Source: Clostridia bacterium
Lineage (GTDB): Bacteria > Bacillota > Clostridia > Oscillospirales > Acutalibacteraceae
Direction: 5' to 3'
NCBI GenBank assembly: GCA_017409845.1
Contig: JAFQRY010000001.1
Location: 38,226 to 102,225, forward strand
DNA length: 64,000 nt
Below, in pieces: positions 26,414 to 33,635 of this stretch (within the stretch, counting starts at the first letter, position 1; every line of letters begins with the position of its first letter). The position numbers and the translations under genes were made by a program. The notes under the pieces are model-generated. The model was not told the DNA's origin. It saw nothing but the letters and a program-made list of their open reading frames with translations, and made no database searches.

Positions 26414-26695
26414 TTTTTCTGTTTTGTTATGCCGTTATGCTTTCGTTCAACGCTCCCCGTATAAACCCGTTCTTAACTCCTTGCTGTGTATTGTTTTTCA
26501 AGTCATCTTCTTTGGTAGGCAGTTCATCATAACCTCCGTATACATTAAGAACCCAGCGGAATGCTATAAAACAAATCGGCTTGAACGGGAAATCAAACCT
26601 GTTCAAGCCGATATTATTATGCATAGAATTTCAAATAACCATTTGTTTCTTTTCAGTCATTTTTATATTTGAAGTATTATTGCATTCAGCAATTA
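26414..26695. other. Intergenic junction between prophage remnant and chromosome
   Basis: No convincing gene. A minus-strand frame ending near 26427 could encode a fragment ending GFIRGALNESITA, which may be a phage gene relic, but its apparent start lies inside a chromosomal terminator hairpin. The stretch probably contains the true element end; no copy of the tRNA 3' sequence was found here. Confidence 0.4.
26575..26612 (-). terminator. Terminator of the methyltransferase-ceramidase unit
   Basis: Arms ATCGGCTTGAAC and GTTCAAGCCGAT pair perfectly over 12 bases around a 14-base loop. On the minus strand the hairpin is followed by TTGTTTTATAG. It lies 80 bases after the RNA methyltransferase stop. 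Confidence 0.75.
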
Positions 26696-27514
26696 TCAGA
26701 CACCGTTCTGCTTATTGCCGAGCTGATAGAACGCGACCGCGGAAGCCGCCGCAACATTCAGCGAATCAACGCCGTGATACATCGGTATTTTCACGGTGAA
26801 ATCACATGCGGATATGGTTTGTGCGGAAAGTCCGTCACCCTCCGTTCCCATAACGACGGCAAGTTTATCTGCTTCCGTCAGTCTCGGGTCATTAACGGAA
26901 ACGGAATCATCCTTGAGTGCCATGGCTGCTGTTTTAAAGCCGAGAGATTTTATTTCATCAAGGTTGTCATCCGCCGAAAAAGTCCAGTCAATCTGAAACA
27001 CCGTTCCCATGCTGACCCTTGCTGCACGTCTGTAAAGAGGATCGGAGCACCCCGGGGTCAGAATTACCGCATCCATTCCGAGTGCCGCTGCCGAACGGAT
27101 TACGGCACCTACATTGGTCGGATTCATAACCTTATCCAGTATAACAATTCTTTTTTTATTTTCACAGATTTCTCTTACATCGGGCAGAGGCTTCCGCTTC
27201 ATGGCACACAGCATACCTCTCGTAAGCTTGAAGCCTGTCAGCTGTGTCAGAACATCAAATTCCGCACAAAAAACGGGAACATCCCCGATCCTTTCAAGAA
27301 TACGCTTGCCTTCGCCCTCAATATGCTTCTTCTCCATAAGGCAGGAGACCGGCTCATAGCCTGCATCAAGAGCACGTTCGATAACCTTCGGGCTTTCTGC
27401 TATAAACAAACCCTTTTCGGGAAACTCTCTGTTTAACAGCTGAACCTCACTCAGCCGTGCATACACATCAAGCTCAGGTGCAAAAAAATCTGTTATTTCA
27501 ATTATTCTGTTCAT
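26696..27514 (-). CDS. SpoU/TrmH-family RNA 2'-O-methyltransferase
   Basis: 272 residues. The SPOUT fold is shown by the three family motifs: MNPTNVGAVIRSAAALGMDA, then VVMGTEGDGLS, then IPMYHGVDSLNVAAASAVAF. The N-terminal ~100 residues form a substrate-binding domain (LLNREFPEKGLFIAESPKVI) as in RlmB/TsnR-type enzymes. It transfers a methyl group from SAM to a ribose 2'-hydroxyl in rRNA or tRNA; the target base is unknown. It is the last gene of a minus-strand series with the phosphatase, sulfatase and ceramidase-like genes, 54 bases after the phosphatase gene. Confidence 0.92.
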   Translation of the reverse strand: MNRIIEITDFFAPELDVYARLSEVQLLNREFPEKGLFIAESPKVIERALDAGYEPVSCLMEKKHIEGEGKRILERIGDVPVFCAEFDVLTQLTGFKLTRGMLCAMKRKPLPDVREICENKKRIVILDKVMNPTNVGAVIRSAAALGMDAVILTPGCSDPLYRRAARVSMGTVFQIDWTFSADDNLDEIKSLGFKTAAMALKDDSVSVNDPRLTEADKLAVVMGTEGDGLSAQTISACDFTVKIPMYHGVDSLNVAAASAVAFYQLGNKQNGV

Positions 27515-27568
27515 ATCATTCTCCGTTGCTGCTATATGTATATTGCGGACTGAAATTCCGTGCTCCGG

Positions 27569-28189
27569 CTATTTATTCACCCACCGCAGCACGGTGTTTC
27601 CGTCACGGCAGAAATCAACAACGGTAACCGAAATGTTATCAAGTGCAAATCTGAACTCATGCGGTCTGACTCCCAGAGCCGTGGGAATCAGGTATTCAAG
27701 AAATCCGTGATGACTGAAAACCGCAACACGCTCGCCGAATGTAAATCTGTTTTTTATATAGGAAATAACCTTTTCGGCACGCACGACATTATCCTCAAAA
27801 GCCTCACAGCCGAATTCATACGCATCGGTACCGAACAGCTTTTCGCACATTTTTGTGTTTTTGTAATATCGCTGAAGATAAGCCTCGCTGCAGCCGTAAT
27901 ATCCGGGTGTGCAGCCGCATTCAATAAGCTCGGGACAGATTTCAAGCAGCGGTTCATCCTGCCTTGCTTTACATGCACCCGTTGCCGTTTTGAAGCTGCG
28001 TAAAAGAGAGCTTGTGATATATGCATCAATATGTAAATCCCTGAGCTTTTCGCCGAGCTCCGTGCATTGCAGCTCACCCTTTGCGGTAAGCTCTCCGTCG
28101 CTCGGGTCACGGTCTCCGATATTATCATACTGCGTTTCGGCATGTCTGATAAAAATAATTTCCAAAGAGTCTGTGTTTTTCATATTCAT
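27569..28189 (-). CDS. Histidine phosphatase family protein
   Basis: 206 residues. The catalytic RHG-type motif appears as IIFIRHAETQYD, with DGELTAKGELQCTELGEKL after it; the second catalytic His is in VAVFSHHGFLEYLI. A Glu in PELIECGC fits the acid/base region. Members dephosphorylate sugar phosphates, nucleotides or cofactors such as cobalamin precursors; the substrate cannot be told. No signal peptide. It lies between the sulfatase and the RNA methyltransferase genes. Confidence 0.88.
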   Translation of the reverse strand: MNMKNTDSLEIIFIRHAETQYDNIGDRDPSDGELTAKGELQCTELGEKLRDLHIDAYITSSLLRSFKTATGACKARQDEPLLEICPELIECGCTPGYYGCSEAYLQRYYKNTKMCEKLFGTDAYEFGCEAFEDNVVRAEKVISYIKNRFTFGERVAVFSHHGFLEYLIPTALGVRPHEFRFALDNISVTVVDFCRDGNTVLRWVNK

Positions 28190-28258
28190 TCCTTCAATTT
28201 TTACAGCACCGTCATTTCTGCCGTTCTGTGTTTTTCATAAGATTTATGTGCTCCGTTA

Positions 28259-29590
28259 TCAGGTAAGACCCGGATAGTTTTTTGCAAATTCCATGTCCCA
28301 TGTTTTCTCAATGCCTTCACGCCATTGAAGGGCTTTTTCTTTCATTTCACGGCAAAGCTCAGGCATTTCATCCGAAAGATTGTGCTTTTCACCCGGATCA
28401 TTTTCAAGGTCCGAAAGAAACACTTCGGCTCTCTGCTCCTCGCCTTCAACAAGCTGACCGTTGAGCACAAGCTTATATTTCCCTTTTCGAACAGCCGTCT
28501 GACCCTCCATTTCCCAGAAAAGGTATTCATGCTCCGCCGTTCCCGTTCCGTCGAGCAGCGGAACAAGGCTCATTCCGTCAAGCTCGTATTCATCGGGATT
28601 GCCGCCGCAAAGCTCAAGCAGAGTCGGGAAAATATCGGTTGAGATATGCGGTGCATTTTCAACGGTAATATTTGTCCGTCCGTACCAGCTCAGAATTGCG
28701 GGAATTCTTATTCCGCCTTCAAAAAGGCTGAACTTATGGCCGCTGAAAATTCCTGCGGTGCCGCCGTAATAATAATCCTCGGTGCCGTCGAGCCAGTTAC
28801 GAGACTCTCTTGACGGTCCGTTATCGCTCTGAAAATAAATTATTGTGTTTTCAAGAAGCTCCTGACGGATAAGCTCGTTTCTGATTTCTCCCACGCCGTC
28901 ATCAACGGCACTTATCATTGCCGCCATAATCTGTCGGTCCTTTGAAAGATACGGAAATCTTCTTATGTATTTGTCGGGAGCGTGCATGGGATAATGCGGT
29001 GCATTATATGCAACATAGAGAAAAAACGGCTCTTCCTTATGGTTGCGGATGAATTCAACGCTTTTGCGTGTTATTCTTTCGGTCATGTATTCACCGTTTT
29101 CATAAACCTCTTCATCATTTTCCCAGAGGTCGTGCGTCGGGTTTGTGTTTCCGTCTGACATGCCCCAATAGAATATATGGGAGTAATAGTCAACGCAACC
29201 TGCAAGGAAGCCTGAAAACTCATCAAAGCCGTTTGAATTCGGTCTGCATTCGTCCTTAAGCCCGAGATGCCATTTTCCTGTTATTCCCGTTGCGTAACCG
29301 AGCTTTTTCAACGCCGTTGCAATGGTGGGAACCCTCGGAGTGAGCCCCGAGGCTCTGCGGTGACCCGCAAGAATGGCTCTTACTCCCGCATTTCCCGGAT
29401 ATCTGCCCGTGAGCAAAGAGGCTCTTGACGGAGAGCACACGGGAGACGCCGAATACATTGACGAAAAACGGATTCCGCTTTCGGCAACCGCATCAATATT
29501 GGGTGTTTTAAAGTCGGTCGCTCCCATGCAGCTCAGGTCTCCGTAGCCCTGATCATCCGTCATTATAATAATTACATTAGGTTTTTTCAA
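28259..29590 (-). CDS. Cys-type sulfatase (alkaline phosphatase superfamily)
   Basis: 443 residues. The N terminus NVIIIMTDDQGYGDLSCMG carries the calcium-binding Asp pair. The sulfatase signature VCSPSRASLLTGR has Cys52, which must be converted to formylglycine; in anaerobes this needs an anSME radical-SAM enzyme, not seen in the window. Further metal-site segments are ITGKWHLG, FYFQSDNGP and GHKFSLFEGGIRIP. It removes sulfate esters from sulfated glycans or lipids. No signal peptide is visible, so it is probably cytosolic and acts on imported sulfated oligosaccharides, or it leaves by another route. It follows the ceramidase-like gene by 19 bases. Confidence 0.93.
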   Translation of the reverse strand: MKKPNVIIIMTDDQGYGDLSCMGATDFKTPNIDAVAESGIRFSSMYSASPVCSPSRASLLTGRYPGNAGVRAILAGHRRASGLTPRVPTIATALKKLGYATGITGKWHLGLKDECRPNSNGFDEFSGFLAGCVDYYSHIFYWGMSDGNTNPTHDLWENDEEVYENGEYMTERITRKSVEFIRNHKEEPFFLYVAYNAPHYPMHAPDKYIRRFPYLSKDRQIMAAMISAVDDGVGEIRNELIRQELLENTIIYFQSDNGPSRESRNWLDGTEDYYYGGTAGIFSGHKFSLFEGGIRIPAILSWYGRTNITVENAPHISTDIFPTLLELCGGNPDEYELDGMSLVPLLDGTGTAEHEYLFWEMEGQTAVRKGKYKLVLNGQLVEGEEQRAEVFLSDLENDPGEKHNLSDEMPELCREMKEKALQWREGIEKTWDMEFAKNYPGLT

Positions 29591-29609
29591 AAGCTTTCTC
29601 TTCCCTTTT

Positions 29610-31361
29610 TCAATATTTATTTACTTCGTTTACAATATCATTCAATGCTCCGATTACCGTTGAGCCCGCTTTGCTTCCTGCCGAAAGCATTTCTTCATAG
29701 TGTCTGTGCGGTTCGCCGAAAAGCTTTTCGCCCATATCGGTATTCCAGAGTGAATCCGCAATAAAGGGTGCATAATCGTTATCGGGAACGATATATCCGA
29801 TTGCATCGTTGCAAAGTCCCATGACAAGAACCGTTTTATCCTTGCCGATAAGCTCCGAGGTGATATCGAGCTCCCAATCCGTGCCGAGATAGGATTGCGT
29901 TTTATCAACAACATTGCCGTAAACCATCTGAGGAACAAGCTCTCCGGGAACGGTAAGCATCACTATATCCGTTCCGAATTCAAGATAACCGACCTCGCTG
30001 ATGATTGAATATTTGCTCGGTGAGGATTTATCGCGGACAACCGTCATTCCGAGAAGACCCGAAACAGCACCGAGCTCCATAAGACCGTATTCAAGAGGTA
30101 TTGTGACCTCCGACATTCTGACATTTATAACAGGCTCAACCTTTTTTGCGTTTTTTTCCGCCTCGAGAATAAGCCTTGCAAATTCATAGCCGAGCTTCTT
30201 TGCACTCTCATAATCCTTAACAACGGGATTTTCTGCAATCTGAGCATTGACCTCATCAAGGATTTCCTGAGTCTGAACAGCACCCTTATCAACCGAAATC
30301 GGAGCCTGTGCACCCTGAATGAAAGCAAAATTCATGCCTGCCGCATTGATTTTTTCTTCGATAAAGTTGGGGTAGTCGGCTGAGAGAAGCTTCGTTGCTC
30401 TGTCAATTGTTGTGGGATGACCGCCGAGATTCGCAAGCACGGTGGGCTTTGATTCACTGTTATCGGGAACAAACTTGAAGCATGCAATCACATGCTGATA
30501 GCCTTCCGTATCGTATCTTTTGTTGAAGATATAACCGTATTCATCATCCATGTAGTTGTTGTTTCTTTCACTTCTGCCGATGGTTGCGGTTTCAAAATAA
30601 TAAAGCTCGCCCGCTTCCATATTCTTATATGCTTCAACAATTGCATCGGATGCACCGTCAATCATAAGTCCGTGGAATTCGGGATCTATGCTTCTTGTTT
30701 TTTCAACAAAGGGAAGGAATGAAAAAAGATTCTGAAAAATGGTTTTTATAAGAGGCTCAAGACCGAAGCCCTGAGTATCAATAACCGTGTGGCAGTGCGT
30801 GCTGTTGATATTGATTGCGGCAATATCGCTTTTTATGCCCGCTTCTTCAAGCTTGCGTTCGGCTTCTGAACGCATGGCACGGACATCATCATTGCACACG
30901 CCGATTCCGTCTATCGTTACCATAATAACCGTGCCCCTGCCCGAATTATCGCTGATTGCAACGGCATTCGCACCCTGGTCATCATAAACCCCGTTGATTT
31001 TCTGCGTGAAATATCCGCCCGTGTAATATTCCTTTGAACCGTCTCTGAGATTTTCGGGAACCATGCTTGCCTTACCGAAGCCGAGATGCCATTTTGCATC
31101 ATCTGCAGGCTCATCAAGGAACGCCTTTGTTCCCTCATAGAAGTTTTCGCTTTCGTAATCCTCAACCGACACAAAATCCTTGGGGAACAGTGCTCCGAAG
31201 CCCATAAAAACGGCATTGAGCAAACCGTTGATTGCATTGGTGCAAAACATGATTCCGCTGTTATCCGCCGCCGTATTCTCTGCATGGGCAAGAGATGTGC
31301 AGCCGAAAATCATACTTACGGCAACAAGAACGGACACCGCTTTTTTAATTCTGTTTTTCAT
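29610..31361 (-). CDS. Secreted neutral-ceramidase-like protein
   Basis: 583 residues from the ATG at 31361, which has AAAGGAGAG nine bases upstream; an earlier in-frame ATG lacks a site. Signal peptide: NRIKKAVSVLVAVSMIFG, cleavage near AHA. The body fits the neutral/alkaline non-lysosomal ceramidase N-terminal domain: HLGFGKASMVPE near the start, AININSTHCHTVID (the metal-binding THxH motif), and NLGGHPTTIDRATKLLSADY in the core. Such enzymes cut the amide bond of ceramide to sphingosine and fatty acid. The C-terminal Ig-like domain of full ceramidases looks short. It is the first gene of a unit with the sulfatase, which suggests degradation of sulfated or host glycosphingolipids; this is inference. 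Confidence 0.8.
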   Translation of the reverse strand: MKNRIKKAVSVLVAVSMIFGCTSLAHAENTAADNSGIMFCTNAINGLLNAVFMGFGALFPKDFVSVEDYESENFYEGTKAFLDEPADDAKWHLGFGKASMVPENLRDGSKEYYTGGYFTQKINGVYDDQGANAVAISDNSGRGTVIMVTIDGIGVCNDDVRAMRSEAERKLEEAGIKSDIAAININSTHCHTVIDTQGFGLEPLIKTIFQNLFSFLPFVEKTRSIDPEFHGLMIDGASDAIVEAYKNMEAGELYYFETATIGRSERNNNYMDDEYGYIFNKRYDTEGYQHVIACFKFVPDNSESKPTVLANLGGHPTTIDRATKLLSADYPNFIEEKINAAGMNFAFIQGAQAPISVDKGAVQTQEILDEVNAQIAENPVVKDYESAKKLGYEFARLILEAEKNAKKVEPVINVRMSEVTIPLEYGLMELGAVSGLLGMTVVRDKSSPSKYSIISEVGYLEFGTDIVMLTVPGELVPQMVYGNVVDKTQSYLGTDWELDITSELIGKDKTVLVMGLCNDAIGYIVPDNDYAPFIADSLWNTDMGEKLFGEPHRHYEEMLSAGSKAGSTVIGALNDIVNEVNKY

Positions 31362-31447
31362 AAATTTTCTCTCCTTTGTCTGATACAGATTCTTCATCGG
31401 CAATGCTCTTTCTTCGGAGTACCCCGTGCACCCGTACTCTTGTTATA

Positions 31448-31476
31448 TTTTAACAATAATCGTTTGAAAAGTAAAG
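31448..31476 (-). promoter_or_regulatory. Promoter of the ceramidase-sulfatase unit
   Basis: On the minus strand TTTACT (31476-31471) and TAAAAT (31453-31448) are 17 bases apart, about 85 bases before the start codon. Confidence 0.65.
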
Positions 31477-31553
31477 TTTTTTATTATAAAAACGACAAAC
31501 AAATCAAAATCCGTCTTTCCACCTGCGTGAAAAATCAATTTGTTTTATCGGTG

Positions 31554-31582
31554 TTGATTTTTGCAAGGATTGCTGTTATATT
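31554..31582 (+). promoter_or_regulatory. Promoter of the GH99/GH71-like gene
   Basis: TTGATT at 31554-31559 and TATATT at 31577-31582, 17 bases apart, lie 30 bases before the ATG at 31612. The two diverging promoters are about 80 bases apart. Confidence 0.6.
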
Positions 31583-31611
31583 AGAATAAAAAATATAATC
31601 GGGGTGTAGAA

Positions 31612-33597
31612 ATGAAGCTGAAAAAATTTATCGCATCAGCTCTTTGCATGATGCTTGTTTTCGGAAGTTCGGTTTCTGCCGCAAAAACAGATACCGATGC
31701 CTCTGCAAGAATCAATCCGTCAACCTGGGCAGCGGTTGACGGTCTCGGACGCACTCTTTCGCTGAACGATACCGTCGGAGATAAAAGAGAAGAAAAATAT
31801 GTTGCAATGTTCTACTGGACATGGCACTACCCGTTTGTCAACGATATGGAGCCGATAACAACAGGAAGCGTGCTTGATAAATATCCCGAAGCGGTCAACG
31901 ATTGGGAGCATCCCGCATGGGGCGGCACTTCTGACGGCAGACCGTATTTCTGGGATGAGCCGCTTTACGGTTTTTATACCAACACCGATGAATACGTTCT
32001 TCGTAAGCATGCCGAGCTTCTTGCGGATGCAGACATTGATGTTGTATTTTTTGATACCACCAACGGAACTCAGGTTTTTACCGAGGGTTACGAGGCACTT
32101 CTGCGTGTCTGGAGCGAGGCAAGGGCTGACGGTGTTGATGCTCCCGATATTTCATTTATCCTCAACTTCGGCGGCGATGATAACACACGCACTCAGCTTT
32201 ATGATATCTACGATAACCTTTACAGCAAAGGCAGATACAGCGATTTCTGGTTTATGTGGGACGGAAAGCCCATGCTTATGGCGGATATCGGAGCTCTTGA
32301 CCTTTCCGTTGAAAAAGATAAGGAGATTTTCAATTTCTTCACCTTCAGGGATAATGAGTCAACCTATTTTGCCGATGACACAAAATACTACGAAGATACA
32401 TGGGGCTGGTGTTCGGATTACGAGCAGACCAGATTCGGCACAAGACTTTTCGGCGGAGTTGAGGAAATGTGCGTTTCCGTTGCACAGAACGCAAACGAAA
32501 ACGGGCTTATTGCCATGAACAGCCCCGAGGGCACGGTTCAGGGCAGAAGCTTCGCCGACGGAGATTATTCCTACAAATACACCTATGCAGGCAAGGAGAT
32601 TACCGTTGACAAGAGCATTGAAAACTCAATGTTTTACGGTCTGAATTTTCAGCAGCAATGGGATTATGCCATATCACAGGACCCCGAAATTATTTTTGTA
32701 ACGGGCTTCAACGAATGGATTGCCGGAAGATGGCAAAGCTGGGTGGGAACCGAAAACGCTTTTCCCGACCAGTATAATCCAGAATACAGCCGTGACATCG
32801 AGCCCTCCGCAGGTATACTCAAGGACTACTACTATTATCAGCTCGTTGAAAATGTGCGGCGTTTCAAGGGTGCCGATCCTCTGCCGAAAACCAATGCCGA
32901 AAAAACAATCGACATTAATGCAGATGTTTCTCAATGGGACAGCATCCTGCCCGAATACAATCATTACCGCGGCAGTGAGGTGCGTGACAGCAAGGGCTGG
33001 AAGGGCTGCAATTACACAAACAGCACCTTCCGCAACGACATTGTTCAATCTAAGGTTGCCTATGACAAAGATAACATTTATTTCTATGTCAGAACCGCTG
33101 ACGAACTCACGCCGTCAACCGACACAGACTGGATGCGTCTGCTGATTGACATGGACCCGAGCGGAATTTCTCCGAATTGGGAGGGATTTGAATTCCTCGT
33201 CAACAGAACATCGCCGCAAAACGGTAAAGCAACCCTCGAAAAATCTGCAGGCGGCATTGAGTTTGAGGAGGTCTGCAAGGTTGATTACTCCGTAAACGGC
33301 AATATCCTTCAGTTTGCCGTTCCGAGAAATGCACTCGGTCTTACGGGTGAAGATATAAAATTCAGCTTCAAATGGTCTGATAATCTTCTCGGCTCCGATG
33401 CAACCGCATTTTATGTCAACGGTGATGCTGCACCCGGAGGCAGATTTGCTTTTGTTTTTGACAGCACCGCAACAGGGGAAGCTTCGGCAGAAGAAGAATC
33501 ACCCTCAGGAATTGCAGAATTTTTCAAAGCCGTTATGCAGAAAATCGAAGCCGCATATGTCAAGGTAAGAAAACTTTATAACTACTATATAGGATAG
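31612..33597 (+). CDS. Secreted GH99/GH71-like glycosidase with C-terminal carbohydrate-binding-like domain
   Basis: 661 residues. Signal peptide 1-23 (cleavage near VSA). The core (about 40-420) resembles the GH99/GH71-like barrel: YVAMFYWTWHYP, AELLADADIDVVFFDTTNGT, SFILNFGGDD, MWDGKPMLMAD and IIFVTGFNEWIAGRW. GH99 enzymes are endo-alpha-mannosidases or mannanases; the family match is by pattern only. Residues ~430-620 (TIDINADVSQWDSILPEYN, KVAYDKDNIYFYVRT, WMRLLIDMDP) fit a CBM9-like sandwich. The C-terminal tail contains a charged helix. It is a single-gene unit ending at a hairpin, opposite to the ceramidase-sulfatase unit, and probably works outside the cell. Confidence 0.75.
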   Translation: MKLKKFIASALCMMLVFGSSVSAAKTDTDASARINPSTWAAVDGLGRTLSLNDTVGDKREEKYVAMFYWTWHYPFVNDMEPITTGSVLDKYPEAVNDWEHPAWGGTSDGRPYFWDEPLYGFYTNTDEYVLRKHAELLADADIDVVFFDTTNGTQVFTEGYEALLRVWSEARADGVDAPDISFILNFGGDDNTRTQLYDIYDNLYSKGRYSDFWFMWDGKPMLMADIGALDLSVEKDKEIFNFFTFRDNESTYFADDTKYYEDTWGWCSDYEQTRFGTRLFGGVEEMCVSVAQNANENGLIAMNSPEGTVQGRSFADGDYSYKYTYAGKEITVDKSIENSMFYGLNFQQQWDYAISQDPEIIFVTGFNEWIAGRWQSWVGTENAFPDQYNPEYSRDIEPSAGILKDYYYYQLVENVRRFKGADPLPKTNAEKTIDINADVSQWDSILPEYNHYRGSEVRDSKGWKGCNYTNSTFRNDIVQSKVAYDKDNIYFYVRTADELTPSTDTDWMRLLIDMDPSGISPNWEGFEFLVNRTSPQNGKATLEKSAGGIEFEEVCKVDYSVNGNILQFAVPRNALGLTGEDIKFSFKWSDNLLGSDATAFYVNGDAAPGGRFAFVFDSTATGEASAEEESPSGIAEFFKAVMQKIEAAYVKVRKLYNYYIG

Positions 33598-33601
33598 CAA
33601 T

Positions 33602-33630
33602 AAACCGCCGTGCAGCTTGCATGGCGGTTT
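33602..33630. terminator. Bidirectional terminator
   Basis: Arms AAACCGCCGTGCA and TGCATGGCGGTTT (one G-T pair) with a short GCT loop, followed by TTCGG. It separates the convergent GH99-like and rhamnosidase genes. Confidence 0.85.
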
Positions 33631-33635
33631 TTCGG

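Larger units (their letters stand above)
20206..26420. mobile_element. Prophage remnant next to the initiator tRNA
   Basis: A block of phage genes, all on the minus strand, between the tRNA and a chromosomal methyltransferase gene. From upstream to downstream it keeps a polyvalent protein fragment, a baseplate-like protein, a conserved short protein, XhlA-like, holin and endolysin genes, and a 48-residue ORF. Spacing and overlaps are those of a phage late operon. I see no integrase, repressor, terminase, portal, capsid or tail tape gene, so the element is decayed or its other part lies elsewhere. AT-richness and codon choice differ from the neighbouring glycosidase genes. The exact left and right ends are uncertain, since no attL/attR pair was found. 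Confidence 0.8.

Noticed and set aside
26427-26624. Minus-strand 65-codon frame at the prophage edge.
   Set aside because: Its start lies inside a terminator hairpin and it has no ribosome site; possibly a relic but not reported as a gene.
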